A DNA stretch of 64,000 nucleotides from Sphaerolaimus hirsutus. Its lineage: Eukaryota > Nematoda > Chromadorea > Monhysterida > Sphaerolaimidae. The DNA is taken from contig OZ038456.1 of the NCBI GenBank assembly GCA_964036195.1, forward strand, positions 12,896,001-12,960,000. The letters are read 5' to 3'. Under the pieces are notes generated by a model that saw only the letters and a program-made list of their open reading frames with translations, was not told the origin of the DNA and searched no databases. Position numbers and translations under genes: made by a program. Below, piece after piece: positions 1-12,445 of this stretch. How positions within the stretch are numbered: position 1 is the stretch's first letter; each line of letters begins with the position of its first letter.

Positions 1-880
1 TGATATTCAGTGTCGTTATGGTGGAGTTTACATTAGTTAAGAGCAAAAAATATGGCACAGTGAGCCACAGTATTTCATAGTGGCAGCCCAACATTTTCAA
101 CTTTATTGTTTTTTTTTGTTGGATTGTTGATAATTATGAGTTTTTGAATATTTTTTTCTTAATAATTCTGAATAATTTCTTTTTTCGGGTCCACAGCTTG
201 TGTCAAGCAGTATGGACTAAGAATACAATATCACCAATCATCAGTCATTCATGTCATTATACAGTTTTCTGTCACAAATAGTTGCTATCACTGTGTGATA
301 CCAACTGCATGGCAAAATATGTCGATTCAGTTGAAGCAATCCTTTAAATAATGATCAATTCGGTGGTTGCACATGACATTTTGCTCAGACAAGTCACTTC
401 ACAATCATATCCGTTTCACCAAAGCATGGACATTGGCTTGGTTGCCTTGCTGCTATGCCATGTATGATAACAAGTACCAGTACAGCTCTCAATGTGATAG
501 TTTCCATATTATTGAACTAATGAATTTTATGCGAATTATATTTATATTCTACAGTTGCAAAATTGACTACAGTTGTAAGTAAAGTTGAAAAGTGTACATT
601 CTATGGAATACCCACCCTTCTATTATAAGAAATATGGTAATCACTTTAAAGCACCAAAATAAATGTAGAAGTTGAAAAAATCATTCATTTTATTTTTTGA
701 GCCAACAATAATTGTTATGAGTGGCTTTTGAAGTCTATAGATTTATAACACATTCCATTGTTTGAGTTACATAGAATGGCCAGAACCATGAAGAAAGCAG
801 AAAGCAAAAGGATTATGACTAGTAGGGTTGGGAACCCGACCCGACCCGACCCGAAAATGGTTTGAACTCGAGTGCTTTTT
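1..880. other. No gene or repeat boundary recognised
   Basis: AT-rich sequence with only short ORFs and no splice-bounded coding pattern. A run of GACCC units lies near 836-852 and resembles the sub-terminal GGGATC arrays seen in elements further on, but no element ends could be defined. Confidence 0.4.
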
Positions 881-896
881 TGCGATATCATATAAC

Positions 897-948
897 TAGT
901 GATGGAAAAGCGACAGAAAAAAGGGCGCCAGGCGCCATTCCATCACTA
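897..948. mobile_element. 52-bp hAT-like mini-MITE
   Basis: The sequence starts TAGTGATGGAAAAGCG and ends CCATTCCATCACTA, so the ends are inverted repeats. It is flanked by CATATAAC on the left (889-896) and GATATAAC on the right (949-956), an 8-bp duplication with one mismatch. The same ends occur in the 265-bp element at 1591-1855. An 8-bp duplication and a TAG...CTA end are typical of hAT elements. At 52 bp it is almost only the two ends plus one GGCGCC palindrome. Confidence 0.6.
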
Positions 949-1475
949 GATATAACCTTTGTCATTAAGCTTTATAATGATATTTACTTGTGTCTCAAAT
1001 CTTAATTTCATCAGACGAATTCAGACGAACTGAGGCACCAAGTGCCAAAGCCAACCCCGCATGTGGAGAGTAAAACAGAAACAGTTTTGAAATGATAAGT
1101 AATGTGCTAAAAGAAAAGTAGGTAAACCAGGCATAGAAGGAAGAAAAGGGAGAAAAATGGCTAAAAGTAAGTGAAAAATGGCTAAAAATGGATACATAAG
1201 CACATAGGTATACTACTAAAAATACCTGAAAATAGGCAGTTAGATGCATGAACTAGTGATTTTGGAGGTAAAAACCTATAAAAAGGTATGAAAAATATCG
1301 AATTTGAGCGAAAATTGGGGTCGTTTCTCAAAAATCGCTCCAGATAGATAGATAGGTAGCTGGCCGATTAGGGGGGGGGGGGTTAGGGTTTAGTAGCCCA
1401 AAATTTTGCCTCCGGGTCGGATAGATAGATAGCTGAGCGGCCTCCGGGATAGATAGATAGCTGGGCGGTTGTTGT

Positions 1476-1507
<32 letters not shown>

Positions 1508-1590
1508 TAACCTCCCCCCTTTCCTACCCCTGCCACAAATATGCAATCACAATATGGTTGGATCAAAGCATTTTAAATCGACGTCTTGAG

Positions 1591-1855
1591 TAGTGATGGA
1601 AAAGCGCCATGGCGCTAGCACCAAAGCAAAAAGCGCCATGGCGCTTGACGCTTTGCGCTATTTTGCTGTGGCGCCACACCTATGAAAAGCGCCATGGCGC
1701 TTGGCGCTATTTTTCCGTGGCGCCAGGAACTAAACGCCTGGCGCTGGCGCTTGGCGCTAGCGCCAAAGCAAAAAGCGCCATGACACTTGGCGCTGATGTT
1801 CAAAAAAGCGCCATGGCGCATTTGGCGCAAAGTTCTGGCGCTTTTTCCATCACTA
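1591..1855. mobile_element. hAT-like MITE with GCGCCATGGCGC arrays
   Basis: Ends are TAGTGATGGAAAAGCGCC and GGCGCTTTTTCCATCACTA. The flanks are an exact 8-bp duplication, GTCTTGAG (1583-1590 and 1856-1863). The interior is a dense array of GGCGC/GCGCC and GCGCCATGGCGC palindromes and has no coding capacity. The TSD length and the TAG...CTA ends support a non-autonomous hAT-like element. Confidence 0.8.
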
Positions 1856-1934
1856 GTCTTGAGAAAGGTACAGGCTGTATTTATTTCATCAAACTGGACC
1901 CTTTAAACTTCTAAGCTACGTATTTTTCTAACAG

Positions 1935-2190
1935 TAGGGCGGGTCTCCAAAAAAGGCGTCCCCAATAGAAGGTACACTTTTTGACTTTATTTGGGTCACA
2001 AAATAAATAGAAGGGCGGTCTCCGATAGAAGAGTCAAAAACTGCTGGAAATGTGCCAAATGCAATTACCGTAAATGCTCTATTAAGGCGACTGACGCTTA
2101 TTGTTTCCAGCACATTTTTGGGGTCGCATTATTGGAGGGGTCGCTTTATTGGAGGGAGTCGCGTTGTATTTTTCAATGGTGAATAGTGGG
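1935..2190. repeat. Repeat fragment of the TAGAAGGGCGG family
   Basis: Short units such as agggcgg(g/t)ctcc and aatagaaggg recur here and again at 4290-4395, 38210-38280, 45375-45483 and 50645-50760, where they end in AGAAATACGG. No clean ends or target duplication were found at this copy. Confidence 0.4.
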
Positions 2191-2209
2191 GGTCAGGCCT
2201 AAATGGCAT

Positions 2210-3760
2210 CTAATCCGCTAGGCATCTGGACCCGGATAGCATGGATTTCTGCCTGCTTGGCATCTAGACCTGCTTGGCATCTATCCAATGCTGGATGCCA
2301 AGCGGACTGTGGCATAGATGCCAAACGGGCGAGTAGGGCCAGATGCCAAGCGGGCAGGGGGGTCTACATGTCCAGTGTATCATGTGCACAAAAAATATGA
2401 ATTCAAAATGTGTGAAAATTTCAATGTTTTTCCCAATTATTTTTTTCAGATGTCAAGTGTCTCTGAATTTTTTTATTTAAATGCAAATATGAGTACCATT
2501 TGAAATGGGGAAGAAGGGTAGATACATGCATGCCCATGTAAATTCATAAATACAATTCTTTAGTAACCCTGTAAATAAGAGTGGCTATTAGAATAAATTT
2601 TTATCAAGCCATTGTTTTGTGGGAATTGCATTTTGGGACACCATGCATATAAAAAGCCTCAGTGTTAAGGGGCAACACTCAAATTGATTGATCATCTTTG
2701 GAAACAGCTTTGTAAACTTCCATGTGTATTGGGCCACCCTGTTCAAGTGGCTTTCAACATTGAGTTCCAGCAGTGTTCACATGGAATTTTAACTCATTTA
2801 CAGGGTGGCCTACATAAGTGGATTCCTAGTTTCCTAGTTTAGTGCATATGGCTAAATTTCAATCAAACACAGTATTTGGATGAACACAACACTAAATATA
2901 TTGATCAATATTTTATTTCAATTTCACATTTCAAATTGGCTGATTTTGAGAAAATTCAATTCAATATGATCCCAGAAAATCTGTTAAAAATATCTAATTT
3001 GACCATCTATTTCTAAGCCACCATGTACACAATATTCAATGCATATCTCACCACACTACCCAGATCAATTTGAGTGTTGCCCCTTAACACTGAGGCTTTT
3101 TACATTCATGGTGTCCCAAAATGCAATTCCTTTCAAAAAATGGCTTGATAAAAATTTATTCTAGTTGCCACTCTTACATGGTTACTAAAGAATTGTATGT
3201 ATGAATTTGCATGGGCATGCATGTATTTATCTACCCTTCTTCCCCATTTCAAACAGTACTCATATTTGCATTTAAATAAAAAATTCAGAGACACTTGACA
3301 TCTGAAAACAATTATTGGGAAAAACATTGAAATTTTTACACATTTTTACATATTTTTTGTGCACATGATACACCGGACTGGATAAACAGGTGTACTCCTA
3401 TAAAAATAAGTTGCAGGGTGACAGGTTCAGCGAGTAATATTTCAGCTGTGCAAGTAAAGGTTCAGCATGAATTTTTGAAAAACAACATTTTTTGTCAGAA
3501 TTCATTTTGGGACACCATGCATGCACAGGCGCGCAACAGCCCGCCATGAGGCCGTCTTGTGGGTGTGTGGGGGGGGGGGGTTCAGCCCGCTTGGCATCTA
3601 CCCCCACACGGCATGGAGACCGCATGGCATGTGCAGGCATGTAGCCCGCTTGGCATCTATGGGACGATAGATGCCACGCGGGTCTAGATGCCATGCAGGC
3701 AGAAATCCATGCCACGCGGGTCCAGATGCCATGCAGGTTTAGATGCCGAGCGGTGCAGAC
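2210..3760. mobile_element. Long foldback (palindromic) element
   Basis: The stretch from about 2375 to 2800 is repeated in reverse complement at about 3030-3375. An example is the block with tgtatcatgtgcacaaaaaa and the matching tttttgtgcacatgatac. Outside it, the left TGGCATCT/ATGCCAAGCGGG repeats (2200-2360) match CCGCTTGGCATCTA and ATGCCACGCGGG repeats on the right (3585-3760), interrupted by about 180 bp of other sequence at 3400-3580. There is no convincing ORF. It is a foldback-type non-autonomous element, perhaps with a nested insertion. Confidence 0.6.
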
Positions 3761-3786
3761 TCGAATAGTGGTGGTGCAGCTGCTTG

Positions 3787-3893
3787 GGCTCTTGCAAACC
3801 GCCCACCGATCTTTGCAAACTGCCCACCGATCTTTGCGAACTGCCCACCGATCTTTGCGAACTGCCCACCGACCTTTGCGAACTGCCCGCCAG
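3787..3893. repeat. 21-bp minisatellite
   Basis: About five tandem copies of a 21-bp unit, GCCCACCGATCTTTGCGAACT, with small differences between units. The period is a multiple of three, so all frames stay open and give artificial repetitive ORFs on both strands. Confidence 0.85.
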
Positions 3894-4516
3894 CTCTTTT
3901 GAATTGCCAGCTGGCTCTGGCGAACTGGCAGCCACCTTGTCCGCCGAATTAGCGGCGTCCGAACATTGCCACATCATTTTCTTACGTCAGCTTTTTCTTT
4001 TTTCTTTTTCTTTGGGGGTGGCATTATTGGAGAGGATCGCATTATACTTACACAACGTGCCCGAGGGGGTTGCACTATTGCAGGGGTTGCTTTATTAGAG
4101 GGGGTTGTACTAATAGAGAATTTACGGTAATAAAATAAAAATGTCAGTGGACGAACGCTGTTATTTAGAGGGTCCATTGATATGGTGCTATTTTAAGATC
4201 AAATCATTTGAATCATTTGTGACATAAATAACACTTTGAAAAAGCATGGTAGAATATCAAAAAAAATGGATGAAAAATAGCGAAAAAAAATAGAAGGGCG
4301 GTTTCAACTAGAAGGGCGTCTCCAATAGAAGGGTGGGTAAAAAAGTTAACGGAAAAATAGAAGGGCACCCTTGTATTAGAAGAAATACGGTACTAGGGTG
4401 TGCGATTACAGCTTTGTGACCAGCACATTAATGGCAGTGCCATATATTCCAGATAATGACAGCTTCAGTCCATAATGTAGTTCATAAAACAGTTAGCAAC
4501 AAGCTGAAAACTGTAA

Positions 4517-5625
4517 ACATGTTAACAATTGTTAATGCATACTTTACTTTTACTTTTACTCAAAAAGTACGCATACTTGAGTAGCAAGCAAAAATTAATA
4601 CACATACTTTGAAAAAGTATCTGTACTCGCCTGTATGCTTACTTTTTGAGAGTACTTGAGTACAGCAGAGTAATTTTTGTGAGTACAGAAAGAGTGTCTT
4701 TGCCATTCAAGATAGGGTTCAAACGAGATGACTTTTCAATATCAATAGTCAATATATTTTTCTGAAACTCAATATTTGATATCGATTTTTCCATATTAGA
4801 TATTTTGCTTTTGGTATGACGAGGCATATTTCAAGTGGCATACTGTATTTTCATGTGGTTGCAAACACTGTTGATCATCTCTATACTGACACGTGAATGG
4901 TAAAAGTGTTTTAACAAGGTTTACAACAGTCAAAATGAGAAAATGGAAGAAAAACATGATGAATTTAATTGTATCAGACAAACAGCAATTGGTAAATATT
5001 ACAGTTCATACTTATAACGCAATTGCTGAAGAGCATTTTGCTAAAAAGGCAGCATATCAGCATTTTCTGGCTTGAAATTTGGCAAAAAAAATTGGTAGGT
5101 ACTTAACAAAACCAAAACAAGAAATGTGGAGTAAGCACTCCAACACAAATGCCACTATATAAATACTCTTACTCATCAACTAAAATAAATTTATAAAAGT
5201 TGGTATTCAATATTTTTTTTTTAATTTCCAATTTCGATATTTGATATTGAAAAATAGTCAATATTCGATACAATATATCATATGAATTCTAATTTGAGAC
5301 CCCTGCTTTCATAAGGAATACTTATTAATAGGAAGAATACACCATTTTGTTGTCAAGGGTAAACATTCATCATGCTCATTTCTACATTTTTCAGAAAGAA
5401 AAGTAATTTTACTCAGTTTGACTTCCTGAGAAAAAAAATCTCACATTTATGCTTTCTAGGAAACAAAGTATGATAGGTACCTTTTATGATGATGATAGGC
5501 TCCCATTTACTTGCAAGTTAAAGAAAAATTTCAAGTAACGCTTTCTGTACTTGGGGGTGAGTACAAATACAATACTTTATGCATACGCATACTATGAAAA
5601 AAGTTCGGTACTTTTAACAACTATG
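4517..5625. mobile_element. Degenerate repeat cluster with a nested element
   Basis: The left side (tgttaatgcatactttacttttac) and the right side (gtacttttaacaactatgcag) are rough inverted repeats rich in TACTTTTACTC units. Nested inside, about 4705-5290, is a decayed element starting atagggttcaaacgagatgac followed by AATATCAATA/AATATTCGATA motifs. It resembles the intact CGATATTCGATATCG-type element at 29629-30369. No coding sequence is supported. Confidence 0.4.
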
Positions 5626-5820
5626 CAGCAACTAGCCACATGTGGCCCTGCCCACTTCGTGGTATCATGGCAACAATAATATCTTAATAAGTAAATTGTC
5701 TCTCTGGCGGGAGAGTCTCTGGACAATACATAATATTTATTTGCCATTTCACAAGAGATGGTAAGTTCATTTCAAAAAAGCGATGGTAATCTGCCGTGAT
5801 CTTTGGTGAAATGTTGTCAT

Positions 5821-6779
5821 CAGGGTTGGTTTTATAAAAATCATTCGTATACAAATTGTATAAAAATGTATTTTATTTTAATTTTATTCTTATTTCATTT
5901 TATTTTATTTTATTCCACAATGTTAATAAAATTATAAAATGGACCATTTTAAAAAAATTTTACAAAAATTTTACGGAAATTTTACAAAAAATCATAATCT
6001 TGCATGCAAGGTCAGAAAAATGTGAGAATTAGACCTAAAAATGAAAAATGTGTGACAAATTTTTCCATTACTTTGCAAAAGTTGCATGCAGTAGGTATTG
6101 TCAGCTGGTTGCAAGTGTAAAGTTACAATTATTGATAATACTGGTTTGCATTTTCTGTAGAAGGATTACTGGAGTTTGCTGGGTGCGTTTGTAAAATATC
6201 ATGCAAAGTGTCAATTGTCATGACAAATGTAAAGTAAGGAGGCAATTGACATCTCAAATCTCAAGCTAAGTATAATTGTCATGACAAATGTTGTGCAAAG
6301 TATAAATTGTGTATCTGAATCTTATGTTTTTGTTTCCAAACCTTATGTTTAGGTATCCAAATCAATTTTATTTTGTATCCAAATGTTAATATTTTCAGAT
6401 TTGGATACAAAGGATAAGATACAGATACAATTTACTTCCGCTTTCATTTATATTTGTCATGACAATTGACACTTTACTTACCACTTGTCATGACAATTGA
6501 CACTTTGTATTTCATTTCATATGACATTTTGACACTTTACAGGGCTTGGGACTGCGCCAGCTCCGCGAATGAACATGTTGAACAATAAACAACAAGATAA
6601 CAATTTTACAAAAAATATGAATTTTTATACAATTTTTACAACAATATGAATTTGTATACAATTTTACAAAAATTCCAATTTTTATACAATTTTTATTTTG
6701 AAATTTTCCATTTTATTTTATTCTTACATTTTCCATTTTATTTTAATTTTATTTTTTTTCTGAGATTTTGCCAACCCTG
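5821..6779. mobile_element. hAT-like element with TTTTATTTTA sub-terminal arrays
   Basis: Starts CAGGGTTGGTTTTAT and ends ATTTTGCCAACCCTG. Flanks are GTTGTCAT (5813-5820) and GTCGTCAT (6780-6787), an 8-bp duplication with one mismatch. Arm B reads the uninterrupted GTCGTCAT at the same place, so this copy inserted after the duplication. Sub-terminal regions are AT-rich arrays (ATTTTACAAAA, TATTTTATTTT). The interior holds TGTCATGACAATTGACACTTT palindromes and a GGGCTTGGGACTGCGCCAG end of another repeat. No transposase. Confidence 0.8.
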
Positions 6780-7205
6780 GTCGTCATGCAGGCACTTTGA
6801 TACACTTGACAGATTTTTCAAGTACCGTCTTTCCTTAAAATACCCCAAAGAGGTTTTTTTTTCTAGTGCAAATTTTCACGAGTCTTAAGAGGGGTGTGGG
6901 TTATTTCGACGTGGGTTATTATTTTGACTGAATTTTCTTGAACACCCAGTACTTACTTGTTGTTTGTAACGTACGCAGAGGTAGAAAAATGCAACAATAG
7001 CCGCCATGTAGACACCTTCCTTAGGGTTCAAACGGGATTGACTTTTCGGGATCGGGATTGGCATTTTTTCGGGATCGGGGTCTTGGGACAGAGATTTTGG
7101 CCAATGTTTTGGTATCCACAGTTGTTCATAAAGGTCTAAAAACTCTGTTGGATGCCAGAAACATGGCATAAAATGAACGCTGGGGGTTTGCGTTCACATT
7201 TTTGC

Positions 7206-8476
7206 ATGGAAAAACGTCGTTTTTTCACTTTTGATAGGGCACAGGCCGAGGCACAGGGCGTGGCCGAGGCTGCCGCTGCCGAACCAGCAGCTGATCAACC
7301 TGGGCCGATTTATATCCAGCCAGACGATCTGAGTGAAGAAACAAAAACGGAGATCCGAGCATGCCTGCAAAGATCGATGCGCGGCGAGCGCCACCGCATG
7401 GATGTCACGCTGGTAAGCGTGCCGCAGATCTCCAACGAAGAGATTACGGTGGCTGAAATGCTGCGACACGTGCGCGTGGGGTCTCCTTGGGCGCCGGATG
7501 CCCCGCACCGAGAATTCACTTGGCCGCTGAATGTGTTCTACGAGCAGCTGCCCTGGCGCAGGCACTACATTGACCTGCCACGCGCGTCCAAATTTGTGCT
7601 GACCGTTGGAGATAGCACCACGGCGCGACTGCCGATTGAATACCAGCACCTTACCCAAAACCGAAACTGGGCTGGCGAAATGAAGCTGTTCCATGGCGCA
7701 TTTCACGGCAAGCGCATGTGGTCGATAATCCCCACGGTCATCAACTGCTACGCCCCCATGAGGCGCTATGACACAGTCCTGGTCAAGGGCGTGCTTGACA
7801 GCCTGGCCACGCTGGAGAGCATGAACCACTTCGACGAGGCGCACGCCACGGCCACGCTGTGCCACCCGATGCTGCACATGCTGACGCGCCTGCGGGCCTG
7901 GATGAGCAACTGGCAGATGCGCGATGCACAAATTTATGTGTGCATTGTGAGCCCACTGCTGCACGGGCCCCTGTCTTGGCACATGGACAAGCGCAGCATC
8001 GACAACACCCTGCAATGGGTGCAAACCTGGAGTACCTGGTTTGGAGCTACTTCCGGGACGTGCCCTTCGTGACGGCACTGCGGCCGATCGAGTGGCTGAC
8101 AAAGAACTCAATGCGGTTCTGCGAGCTGAACAACGAACAGATCGCTTATTTGTTTGGCTGCCAAAGGGATGGCGTTCACACCTCCCACCTATTTGACGCA
8201 ATTGTAACACGCGAACTGGTGAAGGAAATGAGCTTGAATAAACCGTTGGTTCCACCTAAGAACCGCTATAGTATGTATGGCAAGCCATTTGACATTAATG
8301 AACCCCCCTTATCAGAATCGTGGGCGGGGTTGGCGCGGCCGAGGCGCGGGTCGATTTGGAGCAGAGACTGGAGGCCGGTTTGGTCGTCCCCAGCGTCAAG
8401 GGGGTGTGGGCGAACGATATTAGGGATGTCCTGTGCCGGCTGTGCATGCCGCGCCGCAACAGCCGCTGAGGTTTGT
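7206..8476 (+). pseudogene. LINE ORF1: SGNH/GDS-type esterase-like protein, frameshifted
   Basis: A GC-rich coding stretch unlike its AT-rich surroundings. An Ala/Glu-rich N-terminus leads to FVLTVGDSTTARLP, with the GDS block at 7608-7616. Later comes IVSPLLHGP and, after a frameshift, CQRDGVHTS with the D-G-x-H block at 8168-8179. GDS and D-x-x-H are the hallmark nucleophile and His blocks of SGNH hydrolases, a domain known from ORF1 of CR1/L2-type LINEs. The frame changes near 8020-8035 and again near 8320. The final segment ends with C-R-L-C-M and stops at 8474-8476. The N-terminus is probably truncated, because bases before about 7225 belong to the surrounding TIR element. The assignment rests on motifs only. 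Confidence 0.55.
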
Positions 8477-8840
8477 AGCTATAACTTGGCATATTTCCAA
8501 GTTATGCTGTTGGTTGTTGAAATTGACCAATACGAATTCAACTGCACGCACGCAGATGCCACCCGTTTTATGGTGCACCGGTCAGAGAGCGGAGGATTTG
8601 GGCAGAATTTTTTAGGGGACCATTTGACAGCGTGTATTGCTGCCAAATGTGATCGTTTGATTTTTTTTAATCTCTTGCATTTACAGAGATCTCTGCCGTC
8701 AAATTTATCGCTTTACGGTTTTTTGAAAATGTTTTATCGTGTATTTTGTCCCCCCCCCAAATACGTATTTTTGGGGTTTTGTTCGGAACATTCAGGAATT
8801 GTTCACCTCGGAACCGGTAAAAAAATGTTTTGCAGTCAGT

Positions 8841-11800
8841 ATGCAATTTCTTTTTGATGTGTTTGTTTGGTGCTCGTTTTTTGGCAATTACATGAAGATT
8901 TTTCGCGTGAACTGGAAGTCAAGAATTGAATTTACTGTGTTCAAATTATTCATCTGCGTGCTGGTATTGCACTGCGCTCCGACGTTTGCGATTACACCGC
9001 AAATTACAAATAACGTAAAAATATCAGACATGCCGGTAGCAGCAAGCCTAGCGACAGGGGCATTTTTCGCTCAGTGCAGTCAGAGTAAGGTTAACACAGT
9101 GAAACATGGACATGATTTAACAGTCCTGTACCAGAACGTTAGATCATTACGCGGGAATTTTAACGCTCTAAGAGAAGTTTCGAGCAAGACGCAGTATGAC
9201 GTCATTTGTTTGTGTGAGGCGCAATGTCTTTCCGGCATGGATGCTCCGCAATTGAAAAACTATGATCGATTTATACGTGTCAAGTCAGACGCAAAGAAAA
9301 CAGGTGGTCTGCTGATTTACACGCATGTGAAGTGGCGGGGTGAATATGTCTCACCCAATAGACATGAAGATCACATAATGAGCGTTCATTTACAAAGCAA
9401 AACGGGTAGAGTAGGAGTGACGCTAGTTTACCTGGAAAACAATGGCAAGGCAAGCTGTTCGCAATCGATAATGGAAAATAACAAGTCAATTCTGAACACT
9501 TTGACGGATGTGATTGCAAAAAACAGATCGAAAAAAATCGAAACACTATTGGTCGGAGATTTTAACGGCCACATAGGGACCGGTAAATGGGGAATTCCGG
9601 GCAACACTGCGACATTGAACGCAAACAGTAAGGAAGTTCGCGATTGGTACAAAGAATCCGGATTAGAATTACTGAATAAAAAAATGTCCGGTTTATGGAC
9701 ATTTACGCGCCATAATTGTAGATCGATTATTGATCTGGTGCTTTTGGACAGTTGGCAAACGCGACTGATAAACGGTCGAATAGACGACGATGGGACATCA
9801 AGTCCGATGTCGAGTGACCATCACGCACTGGAATTAACTTTGCATTGGCCGGATTGTGAGGCTCGCGATGTAACTGCCCACTCGGCGAAAATTTCACTGG
9901 AGAAATTGCACCTGGAACAGTTGTCTGAACTCATGAATGATAACCCGCTGAACAAGGGAAACACACATTCGAGTTTCATTGATTCGATTCATGATTTAGC
10001 TAACAGGGTTGTGCCAATGACAACCAAGGGCGGGCGGCAAAAACGGGAAAAATACGACGATTATGAGTTAAAGCTGTCCAGGAAGGTTAATAAATCCCGA
10101 CAGCACTTAAAAAAGAATCGGATGGACAAAGAGGCCATTTTACATCTGCGTTTGGCACGCCTACATTTGCGCAAATACAGATGCGCAAAAAAGGATGAAA
10201 AAGAGTTACATTTCATAACTCAGCTGCAATATAACTGCAGTACGGCAGTAAAGCGCCTTTACAATCACATGAATGGAATGAAGGATGTTTCATCGAGGCG
10301 CTTTGCATTGGAAAACGAAGCGGGGCTAGTTTGCACCGAACCGGAAATACAACGGGAACAAGAACGGGCCTGGGACATTGTGATGTCTCCAAACCCGGGA
10401 TCCAAAAATATGGATGCGCGAAAATGGTTTGGCGGGGATATTATCAGCCCCAAATCAAAATCTGAGCTAACAAAACCGATTACCGAATTGGAAATTCGCG
10501 CGGAAATCAAAAAGTTTAAAAGCGGAAATCTGCTGGCACAACCAAAATGCCACATGAGGTTTTAAAGATCTTGGACCAGTCACAAATTCTTTGCCTTGTG
10601 ACGCTGTTTAATGACTGGTTCAACGGAGGCAGAATTGACCCCGATAAACAGCTGTGCAAAATGGTACTTTTGCACAAAAAGGGGAGTACTATGGACATTA
10701 GAAATTACCGTACTCTGGGAATTGGATGTAATGTAATGAAATTATACATGTCAGTTCTGAATAGGCGCACGCTTGACGCCTTCGAGAAAAATAACGGATT
10801 CGGTGACATTCAGGGCGGATTTCGTGGAAAGAGACGAACATTGGATAACGTCGTGATAATGCAGGCATGCAAAAGACACGCGGACAAATCAAAGGGGAGA
10901 TTAATCTCATGCTTCGTCAATGCGGTAAAGGCATTTGACCGCGTGAATAGAAAGAAACTGTGGGCTAAAATGGGTCACTTTGGATAACCATCAAAATTTG
11001 TGCAAGCGGTAGCAAATACCTATAAAAACCAAAAATGCATAATGACATTTGGCGACCACGTTAGCAAGGAAATGGAGTATCCCATCGGTTTGAGACAGGG
11101 ATGCTGTTGGCCTCCCACTGGCTTTATAATTTACCTGGCAGATTTGCGCTTCCACCTAGAGGCGGCTGACGTAGGAGCCAGATTTGGGCTGCATAAAATA
11201 CCGGCTTTATTTTTCACCAATGACATTTGCTTTTTATGCAATACGGAGTCTGATCTACAACGCACGCTGGACATCTTTTCCAGATGGAGTTGGGATTGGG
11301 ATGTGGCAATTAACACCACGAAGAGTTTTGTTCTGCGATGGGGACAAAAGGCAAACCCATCTAAAAAATGGAAACTGGGCTTTGACCATCACAAAAAAGG
11401 GATGTTCATTTCCGAAACCGACAAAATAAAATATCTCGGTGTGACTCTAACTAGTGCTCGTGACACCTTCGAAGAACACAGGAAAAATGCCATGCGGAAA
11501 GCTGAACGGCTGGGTGAACTGTGTCAAAAATCTGCGAGTTTGACAGATGCAAAATTCTGGTGCATAGATTTCGTGTGGAAACAATACACGGAAAGTGCGA
11601 TTGCGTATGGCCTGGAGGTGACCGGAATACGGCGCCCGCAATTGGAAGCGATTGATAAATCCTTCCTAAAGGCAGTTAAACAAAGTGTGGGGTTGCTCAA
11701 AACAACGTGTTCCGACGCAATTTGGTTTGATTTGGGCTGTGTTAAGCCGTCCGATCGGATTAGAAAGCACACGATTACGTATTCGGACTATTTGAGTGGA

Positions 11801-12445
11801 TTAATTGGAAATTTGACGAGATCTGCTTATGATCACTTGCGCGAGAATCTTCCCCGTCGTTCAAATGCGCTACAGCGGGATTTGATGGGCACTTGTGTCC
11901 CAGACAGGGTTGCGATTTACGCGCGCTTCTACAATTTCACGCCGAACGATGGAGCCCCGAGGAATAAGGCGTGGCTCAAAAAGTTGGTAAAAGTCCGATG
12001 TACGGATCGGCAACGGAACTTGATGGCGGAAAAGAAAAGTCAGTGTTATCGACTACATGATTTGGATGATGTTTTGCATATGCACAGCTTTTTGGGCCGC
12101 CATAGATGGTGGCTACAGGCACGGTACAATGCCTTACAAATTCCAAATGGAGCGCGCTGCATGGATTGTGGGCGTGACTCAGGTGGAGCGATACTGACAC
12201 CTAAGCATATATTACTGACATGCTCAAAAACACGCCATACGAACGCGAATTTGTTCGAAAAACAAGGCGATAAATGTCCTTGTCAAGCTTCAAGCATGGA
12301 CTCAACAACAGCCAAATTGCACTGGCAAACATCGGATGCTAGATGTCACAATCATCGCGAAATGATTTCGAGCTTGATATCAAAGCGTATCAAACACTGT
12401 GAATGGCAGTGTATGCGCCTTACGCACGGCACGTCAGATAGATAA
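8841..12445 (+). pseudogene. LINE ORF2: APE endonuclease plus reverse transcriptase, broken
   Basis: The endonuclease half (about 9115-9860) keeps all the usual blocks: LYQNVRS, ICLCEAQC, LLVGDFNGHIG, IIDLVLL and SSDHHALEL. It then frameshifts at about 10,527, and the RT half continues with IRNYRTLGIG, GGFRGKRRTLD, FVNAVKAFDRVNR (about 10913), GLRQGC, FFTNDICFLC (about 11210) and KYLGVTL. An in-frame stop lies at 10,985-10,987. The C-terminus has a C-x2-C...H-x4-C knuckle (12160-12220). The aspartates expected in RT motif A (FVD) and the first of motif C (ADD) are Asn, so this copy should be catalytically dead. It ends at 12,443-12,445. Clade is probably in the CR1/L2/I group; not resolved by eye. 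Confidence 0.85.

Noticed and set aside
3684..4098. ORFs on both strands with repeated SVGSSQR or LCKLPTD units
   Set aside because: They are translations of the 21-bp minisatellite, whose period is a multiple of three. There are no flanking splice sites or conserved domains.
7600..8180. A host SGNH lipase/esterase gene
   Set aside because: The domain lies just upstream of a LINE ORF2 inside one TIR-bounded insertion and has frameshifts, so ORF1 of the retroelement explains it better.
7194..8255. A 353-codon minus-strand ORF rich in Arg, Val and His
   Set aside because: It is antisense to the GC-rich LINE ORF1. The high GC of that region removes stop codons, and the antisense frame shows no domain, while the sense frame has GDS and DGVH blocks.
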